Source: Lindgomyces ingoldianus (Eukaryota; Ascomycota; Dothideomycetes; Pleosporales; Lindgomycetaceae). From it: a DNA stretch of 64,000 bases. Both the position numbers and the translations under genes were made by a program. The notes beneath the pieces are model-generated. The model did no database searches. It was not told where the DNA came from and saw nothing but the letters and a program-made list of their open reading frames with translations. Positions 1-11,116 of this stretch are shown here, piece by piece; the first letter of the stretch is position 1, and each line of letters starts with the position of its first letter. Where the stretch lies: NCBI RefSeq assembly GCF_010093535.1, contig NW_022985163.1, forward strand, positions 730,711 to 794,710, written 5' to 3'.

Positions 1-1606
1 AAATTCATCAGCAAAGACGAGAAAACGCGTCTTTAGGCACTGTCTCTCTCTGGAAGGTGGTACAAAGGGCAGCTGCATGTCTCAGCGTCACCCGATTGCC
101 CAGCCACAATTCTCGACCTCTTGATCACGATTGCTATTCACGATGCTCTCTTGGGTGAGACGAAAGTAAGGTCGTGTATCAATGTCCTCTTCCTTTTCCT
201 TGGCTACATTCACAGTCCAGACATCTCGTGATACGCAATCTACACCCCTTCCTTCTTTAGCTCACCATAGATGAAACTCCATCAAGAAGGCGCGTTGTGA
301 CCCGCTTCACATAAAAAGTACATGCCACGACATCCGCCGCCACTAAACTCAATTCTATTACCTTGGCGAGGGCCAGCGAAGCCTCTCCAGTCTTAGCCCC
401 CGCCGGTTCACTGCACATTGGCGCTTGAACACTATTAGATCCTATCCCCGTGAATGCCTTCATCGCGTCTCTAGTAGCACAGCACATTTTACACTTAACT
501 TAGAGACCTCGGGATATAGATATATGCGAGGACGTGAGTGTAGTTTTGCTCCGTGCCCTCTCGTATAGATGTTCAAGTATGGCTATTTCTTTTAGCTTAG
601 CGTAGATATCTCGGCCCGGATTATGCGGTACATCACATAGTCAGCCAAGGAGGCCCCTAAGATTCTAAATTTTCTGTTCTCTTCCATGGTCTTTATGTAA
701 TGACGTGGCAATTACGTCGGACGAATTTCGATTAGAAATGAACGTGTCTGTAGGCTGAGAAACAAAGGCATCGCGGCCTTCCGAGGAAACTCGTACCTGA
801 GCTGCCCCTTCTTTGCCCAATACCAGTGACAGACTTTTCGGCTTCCCCACCTCCATAGATGCTCTCCACGAGTTGGCAGCGGCCGAATACTTCCTCCATG
901 GAGGCCACTGGTTTTCTTTGAGAGTTATCAGCCTCATCTCCTCTCCTTGCTGTAGTAAAATAAATGGCTTTTGGCCTGCCTTGTTTGGGACTATCTTATT
1001 AGTAATATCGCTTCCAATCTTGTATCTGGCTTTATTTGAATGGTATCCAGGCTTCTAGACATCTGTATTTCTATTTCAGAATCCAATATACTGTTATTCC
1101 TTCCTAACTCAACGTCTTACCCCTCAGCCTCATGTGCAGCCCAGCCCCACTTATCAAGTCTTGCTGTTCTAGGTCCAATAATATACTGTTGTATAGGGGT
1201 GGATATATAGCTCTCGAACAAAATCGTGGGTTTACCGGTGTGGGCGCTATGGATAAGCTTAATGTCAATGATCTTGATTAGGTCCAGTCCATGAGGTCCG
1301 CGGTATATAACAAGTAGTTTATGCGACGAACACCAATGAGCATATAGATAGCAAAAATATATGTTGCGCATATTTTGCGATGAAAAGAAATCTTCATTTG
1401 AATTTTCCTCTGCATTCACCATCGCTGTCCCTCACTCTCTCTCGCCAAACCAAAGCACACCAATCCAGACCAAGAATCAAAACGCAAAATTCTGTGCCAC
1501 TGCACACATAACCACCCAAATCCACAAACCTTCCCCCCAAACAACGGATTCCCCACCCCAACACCCCAACTCTTCCGGAATATTAATTAATACATCCGGC
1601 CTAAAA
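1..1606. other. Intergenic, no supported gene
   Basis: Only short, mutually overlapping open frames occur here, with no recognisable domain, codon pattern or splice structure. The last 200 bases before position 1607 are rich in C and A (runs such as CACCCC and CCCCAACACC), as is common in fungal 5' untranslated regions, and probably belong to the leader of the next gene. I see no tRNA, repeat or transposon end. Confidence 0.5.
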
Positions 1607-2138
1607 ATGGATTTCCCGCCCTCACCCCCACTCCAGCATCCACCCATGCTCGACGACCTCGCCGCCAACGTGCAGTGGCTTGCAACGAGCCTACCACCAG
1701 ATAATTGGGACCTCCACCCGCGACCGATAAGCCTTCAACGGCTGGATACCGGTTTGTTGAATTTCGGATTTGATGGTTGGGAGAGTGGGAGTGAGGTACG
1801 TGTGTCCATATAAATGCTGAGGATTCTCCGAGGTTGAGGAAGGACAGGACAAGACGGGATATACAAGATGTTGACGAATATTCCAGGACGGGCTCGATAA
1901 TCTGAATGCTACACATCGGCCTCGTGAACGACGGCCGGGATTCTGGCACCGCTTGCGACTCCAATCCCAATCTTGCAACCCATCTCTACCTTTAGCATGT
2001 CTAGCTCAAAAAAGTGCAAGTGCACTCCTAAAGACCGTCTACAACCGCACGAAAACGGGCATCCGCCGCCTGTGGCCATTCTGCGGGCGAGAAGCAGATA
2101 GAAGGAACAGAAGCTCGGTAGGGGAGCCACTGCTCTGA
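1607..2138 (+). CDS. Small hypothetical protein, two exons
   Basis: Proposed exons are 1607-1795 and 1887-2138. The donor is GTACGT and the acceptor is TTCCAG, with phase 0 on both sides, giving about 146 residues. The start MDFPPSP follows a CT/CA-rich leader. The N-terminal half contains LDDLAANVQWLATSLPPDNW, which looks like an amphipathic helix followed by a loop. The C-terminal half is basic (RPRERRPGFWHRLRL, KTGIRRLWPF). I recognise no family. The gene is convergent with its neighbour, with stops 96 bp apart. Support is only the open frame, the consistent splice phase and the leader composition. It could be a non-coding transcript or a longer gene with other exons. Confidence 0.42.
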
Positions 2139-2233
2139 GTTGAGAATGAAAGAAAGGATTTCTGAAAGGCTGGCCATGCCATTTCAGAGAACGAGTGGAT
2201 TGAAGACAAGAGGATACGGCTGGGTTGGATTGA

Positions 2234-3231
2234 TTAGTACTTCTTTTTAGAGGCAGATGAGGAATCGGTAGCAATGTCGAGAGCTTCCGAAATATCTGCG
2301 CCGAAAACGATGGTCATATAAGCGGGGAAAACAATCCATAGGCCACTAATGTTTCGTTAGCTTGAGTGATTTAAGAGATGCATTAGTTGGAGGGGATAAG
2401 TGGTGACTAAGCGTGCTGCAAAAGGCTTGAGACACTAGTGGGGAACTTACTTCATAATACCGTAGAAGAGAATCAGAGTGGGCCAGTCATTGTGCTTTGT
2501 ATTCTCAAAGCCGGAGAAGTACTCATTCAGATCTGACAAGATCAGCTTCATGCACGGTTCTCACCAGCAGAGTTCCCTTTGGAAGGTCAGAGCGGTGACT
2601 TACAGTAAAGCACAGTCTTACTCAACGTCATCAGCGCTGCTGAAAACCCAATAAGCAACGCCCTATTCCCCGTCTTCCCCTCCACTCTCATGCCCCCCGC
2701 AAGCCATCCCCTCACACCCTGTCCAACCTGCAGCCCCCTCCCCCCAGCCGCTGGCACTCCGTGATTGAAAATAATCATAATATACAGTCCATACAGTACC
2801 GCTTCAATCGCATTGATCGCGCCCTGTGCACCTCCAAACCCATCATTACCCTCCCACCCAGGCCACCCATATACATAATCAATGCTCGCGTAAATTTCAT
2901 ACGGTTTCCAGATAGGCCATTGCAATATCCCTCCAGCCATCGTATGGGGACGAAGCAGGATGTACAAGGAGTCCCAGATGACGAGGGGTAGACTAACGCA
3001 GATCCAGAGAATGGTGATGTTGGATGCGGTGTGCGACCATCCTTCTGAAAACGCAGGAGCCACAGCACTGGAGTTCGACACGGCACGCTTTGTCAGAGAC
3101 GTGTTTGCGGAATTGGGAGAGCTGGGCGCGGGTGAGGTGGTCGCATTGCGCGAGGTTTTGCGCGGGGAGGCTTTGGTGGGGGAGGATTCGGGTGGGGGGA
3201 ATTCCCTGGGGTGTTGGCGCGTGGAGACCAT
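2234..3231 (-). CDS. EXPERA/emopamil-binding-like multi-pass membrane protein
   Basis: There are three exons, 3231-2604, 2532-2451 and 2345-2234, with phases closing at 273 aa. Residues 1-65 form a Ser/Thr/Pro-rich, probably cytosolic tail. Four hydrophobic helices follow: ITILWICVSLPLVIWDSLYILL, an AVLYGLYIMII segment, ALLIGFSAALMTLSKTVLY, and LILFYGIMNGLWIVFPAYM. The C-terminus ends in a lysine cluster (SASKKKY) that could act in ER retention. The layout, with a short loop RPHTMAGG and the motif LNEYFSGFENTKHND, matches a conserved fungal family related to EBP/EXPERA sterol-isomerase-fold proteins, members of which are often mislabelled as C6 transcription factors. No zinc cluster is present. 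An isomerase activity is not established; ER location is inference. The start is the ATG of MVSTRQHP, because in-frame codons further upstream lack leader features. Confidence 0.7.
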
Positions 3232-3735
3232 TGTCGAGAGGGGGTGTGTAAGGTGAGAGGAGGCGAAAGAGGTTGTCAATGAGGGTTTGAAGAAGAGAGA
3301 GGGTTTGGTGTTGTTGTTGTGAGGTCGCGCACTGCAAAGCAAGTGGGAAGGTGGCGGGGAGCTCGGGTCTTGATTCTCCCGTCATGCTAGCCTGTCTGGG
3401 AAGGATGTAATCATGCAGCTGACCAATGGTGTCCGCGGTTATTACTTCTAACTACCCTAGTGGCCTTGAACATCTGCTCTTCTCTGAAAAACCCCCTGAA
3501 GTCCTATGGGCTATTGTACAGTCTCCGGCTGAACACTCATCTCATTACTTAGCTTACACCACTTCTCTGAAATAATCGAGATATCTTGTAAGCCCAAGGG
3601 CTCTGCGATGGGCTGCCCAATCAACCATAGGCTTAGCGTCCTACGACACTATATATATATATTTTAGTACCTCGGACCCTCCATCCGCTGTACATCACTT
3701 CTCTCATAAATCATGCCCCCTGAAAGGCTACACAT
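3232..3735. other. Intergenic spacer
   Basis: This is the upstream region of the EXPERA-like gene and the downstream region of the CaaX-protein gene. A short AT microsatellite (ATATATATATAT) lies near 3650-3662. I see nothing else in it. Confidence 0.5.
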
Positions 3736-4456
3736 CTACATTACGACACACCAGCAACACATTGTCGTCTTCGGTTTCCCTTCATGCTCGTGACCAACAC
3801 TCTGATCTTTCGGGCTACCCGCCTCATACTGCACGCCCTCATTTTCTTCACCAAAGCTTGCTCCCTGAAATGGTGTAAAGCGCTCGGCGTACTGCTCTCG
3901 CGTCACCGGTGTTGGTGTATATGACCTAGCCCGGTTGTGCTTGAGTAGCACACGGGATGGAGGCTTGAGGGTGAATTCAGGTTGCTCGACTGGGTTGCTG
4001 CGTAGCGGATGCGGATGGCCATATATCGTCTGACGACCTGAGCTCGCGACTAGTTGTCGACGGCTATCCATTGAAGTATAATAGCCTTCGCGTAGTTTCA
4101 GTTTGAGTAAAGAGAAGGGAGTTTGCAAGAGCGCCAACGAAGCTCTTACTTACAGAGCTCAACTTCCGCTGCTCGAGTTTATCGGCAACAGAACCATGAG
4201 CTCGAAGGTGTCGCCGTCTATTCTCGTGTACATTCATCGGGTTATGGAAGGTAGTGAGATTCGGAGCGGACTTGGAAGTGGTGTTGACGAAAGAATGGGC
4301 GTTATTCGACAGCTCGCCAAGTGCTGGTCGAGATTTTGGCGTAGAGTGTAGAGCCTTCCCGGCGTCCACGGCCTCTGATATTGAGTCTGGGGGCGATGGC
4401 GTGATTACTCTGATGGACCATTCGCTGCCCGTAGGGAGCAAACGACATGAGGTCAT
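3736..4456 (-). CDS. Small protein with Cys-rich CaaX terminus
   Basis: Two exons, 4456-4150 and 4085-3736, joined in phase 1 across a 64-nt intron (donor GTAAGA, acceptor CGAAG), give 218 aa. The protein is Ser/Thr-rich and looks disordered, with SP/TP motifs (ITPSPPDS, YTPTPVT). Its last seven residues are CCWCVVM. The final four fit a CaaX box, where the terminal Met favours farnesylation, and the two Cys just before it could be palmitoylated, as in Ras and Rho tails. There is no GTPase fold, so this looks like a lipid-anchored adaptor or regulator at the plasma membrane. I do not recognise a named family. An alternative donor (GTAAGT at 4153) exists with an acceptor at 4030, but it would drop conserved-looking codons. 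Confidence 0.6.
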
Positions 4457-6081
4457 TGCGGCGACGGGATGTGGATACTAGCAGACAGGTACTAAGGCGT
4501 AGTGTTAGTGGAAGGGCGCGCTGGTGGAGGCCATGAAGGAAACGGTTTGTTTGTTTACGTCGCGTTATCGTGTTGCGGGGCGAAAGCGAGTGGTGCCGGT
4601 GATATTCGAAAGAGTGTGATTAATGTTGCGAGATCAGGGCAGAAAGCGGTGTAAGTTGGGAACCGGATGGGCGTTGCGGTGGTTGTGAGCCCTTCACTAC
4701 CTTCTCCTAATGTGCTGAGGGTTCATAGAGCCTTGCTGATCCGCCAGGACTTTCAAAATGGATACTGATATGTATATGCGTGGCCGGTGTTCTCTAAAAA
4801 GGGGACGCAGAGAACACACCTCATTATAGTTTGACAGTGTGGAGACCTTTAGGGAAGGCTGGAGAAGTGAATGCTATCGTTGCAGTATGGCTTCTCTTTC
4901 ACTCAGTGCGTATTAAACTGATCGTGATTCCAGACACTCGGGCAAAGCGAAGCCACCTGCTACCCAAATACTAGTTTGGTCCTAATAAACTGTACTTCAG
5001 ACGCACCGTATGCTGTTAGTGACGTGCAGTAACCGTGACGGTGAGTTCACATCACTGCCCTACTCATCTTGTGCTAGAACAAGTAGTCTGCCCCAATATT
5101 CCCACAAAGAATCACCCGGTCTGCTATCGAACCATTTTAGTGCAACCTAATGCATCGTAATACATACCGCCCCCTCATACTACCAGAACGACTCCATTTG
5201 TGAACAATGATAGTCGGTATACTCCTAGCATTTACCTTCTTCACTCTTGATTGGAATAGATGTTTGAAAAGTCTCTAGAAACACTATAGGACTTGTCCCA
5301 GCTTCGGTACCACAAAAGCATATTCAAAGAAATAGGAGCGTTGGGATCCAAACGGTATTCATTAAACAGCAAGTCTCCTACTATTCACCACAGTCATTCT
5401 TCTAGTCATATCCAAGTCATAGAATCTGACTCCCTCCAGCTCCACTTCCCCTATTCCGGTATTTCACACCTGCTAGCAAATACAAGTCGCCGTTCACGAT
5501 CGACGGAAAAGGCAGTAAAACCTTTCCAGGCGGCGTGGTTTGACATGCGTCGAGATCCACTAGCTTGGAGCTCCCGCAAGATGAATGCGGGTCTCGATTC
5601 AAAGTATGACTGCACTAGGTTGTTTGGGCTTCAAAGCATACTAAAATGAAGTCTTCTTCGAACTGTTTCTTTGCACTAGGACCCCTCTAGATGAGTTCCC
5701 TATGCCCGTTGGCTCAACAACACAGATTTCTCGTCCATATTTTCTTACCCTTCTTCGCCTTGAGTTTCTGCATCTAGCATCGGTAGGTTCGATGGGTTTG
5801 ATGAGTTCTGTAGTTATGAAGAGTGCAGGACTTCAAAACATTCGCTTAGCAGTCAGTGGTCAACCTCGCGGACTCCGAGTACAGTACTAAAGGCACATTG
5901 AGCAGATTTCTACGTTTTTAACAAAGCGTAAAGGTCAGAAGGTCATTATTGTTCTCTATCGGTCAATCCTCCATGCCTGTTGTCGCCCAAAACGTCTATT
6001 GTACCACACCACCTGCCCACCGCCTGCCCACCACCTGCCATTGCCCATCAACACGCGGATTGTAACGCACCTCCCACCACC
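4457..6081. other. Intergenic, 1.6 kb
   Basis: This is the probable promoter of the CaaX-protein gene plus downstream sequence of the GH5 gene. A 118-codon open frame at 5293-5649 on the plus strand has no family resemblance and no splice partners, so I do not call it. A CCACC-rich stretch lies at about 6003-6085. Nothing else is seen. Confidence 0.45.
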
Positions 6082-8042
6082 TCAGATTCCCACAGCAGCA
6101 TAAAGGTCATGAATTCCCCTCCTCAAACCTTGCTCAAACTCCCACACAAAGTTCCCTCTCATACCTGACTCCCGCACCCTCTTCAGCACCCAGATTTCCA
6201 AATTTCCAATCTTATTCCCGCCGCCAACTGTAGAGGCTCCTTGGAAGAAATCTTGTGCATCCTTGTATCCAACCTTCCATCCATTTTCATAGCGCCAGTG
6301 CTCACATGGCGTATTAGGGACGAGGTGGTCCCAGTAGGAAGTGTGTTGGTTGACGGCGGCATACATGCGTTCGTCGCGATGGGAGTTTGATCTATCAAGG
6401 AGAGCGGATATGCTAGAGGAAGGGGTGGAATATGAGGGTGGGGAAGTTACTGCAGAGGAAGAGGTTTGTTCTTGGAAGCCCCATTCTCCGCCTGGGAACC
6501 AGTCCTGAGGGTAGTCATTAGAGGGGCATTTGTGTAGGTTTGTTGCTATTTGGATGAGTGGGGGGGGAATAAGGAAGAGGGGCGGTTCTGAGCACTACGC
6601 TCTCGCACTGATTATGATGGAGGGGATTGAAAAGTGGGAATCCGGATGCGGACTCACCATCTTCCACGTCCAGAAGAAACTTCCACCGCTACGTTGCTGC
6701 CATCTCCGACTCTGTGCTTCGCCAAATTCTTTCACCAAGACTTGTTTTGGTGTGTCCCCGCGCTTTGACCAGCTATCTTCGCTAAGGACACAGCTATATT
6801 CGCCGACAACGACCTGGGCAGCTCCACGGTCTATAATGCTGCCTTCTTTCCCATTAAGCTCGCTAAGCTTAGTGCTGGCTTCATTGATGATCTGCTGCGG
6901 TGACTTGGACGTGTCCTCGCCTGTATGTGCCCAATAGTAGTGTGTATCGACAACTACAGGACATGTGGGCTGAGAGGGCATGGCAGTGTTCTTGATGAGA
7001 CTGTAGTTGATTGCATTCTCCAGGTTCCAGCCGTCGGAGATGATGACGGGTATGCTGGCATCGATAGCCGAGATGGCGTCAATGCAGTCGTTGTACCAAG
7101 GATTCATAGGACTCCCCCATTCACATTCATTAGCAATTTGGATGCCAATGACGCCATCGAGCCCTTCCACAACTTGCTGAGCCAGGAATTGGCAACAGCG
7201 GATCCCGAGGTTGCGGTCATCTTGAGAGACCCAGAGGTCAGCGACGCCGCTGTTGGTGCCGGAGTGGTCTTGCGTATTCGCACCACCAGGAAGCGCGTGG
7301 AGGTCCAGGAGGGTGCCGATTCCGTGCATGCGGAGGCGCATGACAAGGCTGCTGATGCTACTCCAGGCTGAGGTATAGACAGCGGAATATGGAGCGAAGG
7401 GGGTGTTTTCTAAGCAGGAGGGGAGGAGGTCGTAGTAGCCGATCGGAAGACGGATAGATGTGGCTAGAGGATTGTCAATAGAAATTAAAAAAGAGATTAT
7501 AGTATGATGGCGTTGTTCATTGAAGTGTTGGGGGCGGTTAGGAGTTGCGTAGTCATGTGATATTGGTACAAATTTTGGGCCTTGAAGATAGGAGTGGAGC
7601 TCAAGGTTGTCCATGCGACGGAGGAAGACAACGGCTTACCTCTAGCCTCCTGGACCAGCCACTTGATATCCTCATCCGTCACAGCATTGGCCCAAAACTC
7701 TTCAAACTTCTTTCTCGTCTCATCTACCCCAATCTTCTCCACCCATGCCTTGACGGCTTCCAACTCGCTTGACCCAGAAGCGTCTTCAGGGAACATAGAA
7801 TTCCGAAGCCATCGTTCGAGAACATAGACCGATCCGAGGTTTGTGCCGTGGTGGTATCGATAACGGATGATGTCGAGGGGCGTGACGGGTTTGATGGTGG
7901 AAGGCTGGTCCATTTCTATTCCGCGTCGGAAGCCTTGCTGGTGTTGATGTTGAGATGGTTGAGCGGGTGGCTGGTTGGTTCGTGGGTCGATGTCGAGGAT
8001 GCTTTGGAGTTCGGCTTTCGCCTTTTTGAAGAGCCCTTTCAT
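6082..8042 (-). CDS. Glycoside hydrolase family 5 exo-beta-1,3-glucanase-like protein
   Basis: Three exons, 8042-7640, 7463-6658 and 6504-6082, close in phase at 543 aa. The protein is a GH5 TIM barrel of the fungal exo-1,3-beta-glucanase type. After the entry segment WLVQEAR comes TSIRLPIGYYDL, then LLDLHALPGG. The acid/base Glu is in IANECEW (about residue 237), the HYYW segment follows, and the nucleophile Glu is in VVVGEYSC (about residue 346). The end is DWFPGGEWGFQEQ followed by a lysine- and glycine-containing tail. There is no signal peptide: the N-terminus MKGLFKKAKAELQSIL is basic and amphipathic, so the enzyme appears cytosolic, unlike secreted EXG1. The substrate is probably a beta-glucan or a glucoside, but exact specificity cannot be read from sequence. 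The 3' exon was chosen because its frame continues the barrel's WTWKM end. Confidence 0.85.
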
Positions 8043-9141
8043 AGATGAGTAATCTTCAAAAGACCAAAGGATATGCCGAGTACCTTAACACAAGGTACTT
8101 TTAATTGGTTCGTTTGAAGTTAATGTTTTAATAGAATGCGCGTAGGTGTTTGATTATTGAAACAAGGTAAACGTGAAGGATATGAAGTTGATTGTTGAGA
8201 AGAAGAAATCTTGGAGCACAAGAAAGGAATTTATAGTCCGGTAAACAAGCACAAAGGCAACCGCACTCGAGCCGTTAATTGTGGAGAAGTAGCGAATCCG
8301 TCTGCATACTGGGTCGTGATTGCTGATCGGCTTTCGTGTGAGACGTAACGTGAGACCAAGACTTCAGCACCTGAGCGATCGGGCAGTTCTTCTCCGACTC
8401 TTCTTTCTTTCAAAGTGTAACTATGGTAAAGTGCCCCCGTTGCTTAAGGTAAGCTTTGTTTGAGAGCCTGTACGGATCCGTAATACCACCATGTTCCTTG
8501 CGCTCGTTGATCCCAAACCGATGCCCACATCTATTGATGTCGATTATCTGCAAGAGGCGTTGAAGAAGCCTTCGCCTAATAGGTACTCTATTCAACTATT
8601 TTTTTTTAAAGTCTTCTTCATGAAGACACGGGGGCTAGCGTCGAAGGAACCGGGGGAAATTCCCAACTTCGAATGGCTGACTTTATTGCCTTAGCGTGTG
8701 AAGCTATGGTATAAGTCCGGCTGAGATCAGTGGCGAAGAACGAGAGGGTTTAGTGTCTATTTCGTCGATATCAAATGACATTAGAAACGATGAAAGGAAA
8801 GGAACAGCAGCTTAAGAGTGTGTGCCGTTGAAGTTCGACCCCCGCTAATGAGATTCTGTCCCATCCGACCAATCAGCACAACCTGGTCCGAGCCATCGAT
8901 TTCGAGCTTCTAACTATGAACGCGACTCTCTGTCACCACAACAAACACTCGACAACAACACTTCTCTTTTTTCCTTTCACCCTCCAATTGAGCAGTACAT
9001 ACACCGCTTATTCTTCATTATTATTCCCAACATTCTCAGTCCTATTGTTGGCTGGTAAATTGACCGCCACTACTATTGATCTTGTTCAAACGCGTGTCTC
9101 GCAAATTCCAGTATACTGAAATACTGAAGTCAACAGCCGGT
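8043..9141. promoter_or_regulatory. Shared divergent upstream region
   Basis: This 1.1 kb lies between the start codons of the divergent GH5 and Whi5-like genes, so it must hold both promoters. The last 200 bases before 9142 are pyrimidine-rich (CACTTCTCTTTTTTCCTTTCACC), which is typical of a fungal transcription start region. A 67-codon frame at 8491-8694 has no support as a gene. Confidence 0.5.
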
Positions 9142-10404
9142 ATGAGCGCTACAACAACACCTCACAGGACGCAAATGTCGCCCTACAATAGTCCGACAAA
9201 GTCACCCTCGCGACGCGTCCTGGGAGACCTCACGCCAAAAGCTATAAACACGCCTTCTAAACAGACCGTCACATCCCAGCAAGCCCCTTCTGGAGACATG
9301 AGAACCCACACGAGTCCGCTGAAACAGGTGCAAACTCTCTCGCCACACCTTCTCTCAAACGCGGACCGTGTTCCTGCTAGTGGATATCAATTGGGCAGGA
9401 AGAGGAGTATATATGAAGTGGAAGGTGTCGAGAATGTAGAGAACATAGTTGGAGGGTTCAGAGCACGCGATGGGGAGCTATTAGGCACGGGAATGCCTGT
9501 TACGGCTGCGGTATTGCAGGCCCACACTGTACTTCACCTCTGCCGTAAGACGCGTCTCGCTCTTAACTAATCTCAGGCCTAGGGAACCCATGTCCTGGAC
9601 TTGATCGACGATGAAGAGCTATCTCCTACAGAACCAGATACCCCAGAGCCCAGCGGGGAAGAACCGCCAGTCTCACAGGAAACTTCTGCCAGCAAGGAAA
9701 GCTTCTCGTGCTTCGTGAATTACGGAGCCTGTGACAATCAACCTACGGAGTATGATCAAACAGCCAAGGAAGCGGAGAGCAAAGCAAAATCTATGGCCGC
9801 CAAACTCCGGATCCGCCTTCGAGGCGCATACTACAAAGTTGAGACCAATCAAATCGAAACCCCATGGTCGAAAATCATTTCCACGATACCCTCATCCTCT
9901 GATTCCCTCAACACATCCACCTCCAGCGCCGCAACTTCGTCCGGCACCGAGACAACGCATTCCATCCCAAGCATAACTCTCTCACCAGCGCGCCGTGAGT
10001 CTGTCACCCACGTAGTCGCGAACCTCGATCCCTTAACCTACTTCCCCAAGCTCGCCGCCGCGCCAATCCTCCTTCCTACAGCGTATTCCTCCCGTCTAAT
10101 TCACGACTATCACGTGCCCTCCTCCCCACCTGTTCCCAAATCTGTGTCCCCGGAACAATTAATGTCACCAATTCGCACGGACGCGAAACTCCGCCATTTC
10201 AGGACCCCTGTCGCGAAGAAGCTACGCGTTGAGGCTGAGGTAGATGACGAGGCAGAAGAAGGCGGCGATGAAATGGAGGAAACGGTTCAAGAGCGACTCG
10301 AGCGATTACGGGAGAAGCGATTCGAGGACGGCGACTTAACGAGTTCGGTTATAAAAGGACATGCGGCGAAGGGATTGTTGGAGCTGATGGCTGGAAGGAG
10401 GTAG
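9142..10404 (+). CDS. Whi5/Nrm1-like G1/S transcriptional repressor
   Basis: Exons are 9142-9528 and 9583-10404 with a 54-nt intron (GTACTT...CCTAG) in phase 0, giving about 402 aa. A second donor at 9511 is also in phase and cannot be excluded. The key signature is KLRIRLRGAYYKVETNQIET at about residues 203-222. This matches the GTB motif of the Whi5/Nrm1 family, which binds the SBF/MBF (Swi4/Swi6-Mbp1) complex. Near the N-terminus RRVLGDLTPK precedes a run of SP/TP sites (SPTKSP, LTPK, NTPSK, TSPL, LSPH, SPT) suited to cyclin-dependent kinase control. A Glu-rich coiled segment (EETVQERLERLREKR) lies near the end. By homology it represses G1/S genes in the nucleus until phosphorylated. Whether it is closer to Whi5 or Nrm1 is undecided. 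Confidence 0.82.
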
Positions 10405-11116
10405 CTAGACCCCATCTAGTTTTGTGTGTCCCTGAAAAGAGACGGCAATCGCGTCGTGGCAGGGAGTGAGGAAGCATACTCTCTGTTCTCGATCATTCGA
10501 GATTAACACCCTTCCACTTATATCATGGCAACGATATCCATGTAAACCCGAAGGATGCATTTGGGCACCATTATATCTATCTCTCTGTCTCTCTGTCACT
10601 ATTTGGTATCTATCTATCTTACGAGAAACGGCATTTAGATCCGACGGGATTTCGAGCTCGAGTCTTCAGAAGGCATATTAAAGCCGTGCTGTATGACCTG
10701 AGCTCCGCGTGCTATCACGTCATGAACGTCCAAGCATCCATCCACAACATACGATGCGCTAAAGCGAGTCGAATATCAGTGGAAGTGGAAGCAGCCAAGA
10801 GCCACAACACAGCTCCTCCCACTCATCACACTTAGCACAGTGCTCCATTGACTTCCCCTCCATGAACCTGGAACTGGAACTGAACCGAGGAATGAATACT
10901 GTGGACTTTTCGATCGTCCTTTGCTGCTGTGTGAGAGTAAAATCAATCTCTGTTAGCCACGCCAGTAGACAAGCTACTAGATGAACTGAAGCCGAAGCTG
11001 TCCTAACTCTGTTCTACCTAATCTAAATGTTGTGTTGAAGACGGCTGCGTCAACGCTGTGCGGATATCCCATCTAAGATCCCTCAACACTTCTCCCTTCT
11101 CCCTCTCCATCTAAAT
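10405..11116. other. Intergenic spacer between convergent genes
   Basis: Two convergent genes end here, so this is 3' flanking sequence. A short TATCTATCTCTCTGTCTCTCTG low-complexity stretch lies near 10574-10600. Nothing else is seen. Confidence 0.5.

Noticed and set aside
2234..3231. Label 'C6 transcription factor' for the EXPERA-like protein
   Set aside because: No zinc cluster is present, and the sequence is dominated by membrane helices.
5293..5649. 118-codon plus-strand frame
   Set aside because: No family resemblance, no splice partners, no leader, and composition like the flanking non-coding DNA.
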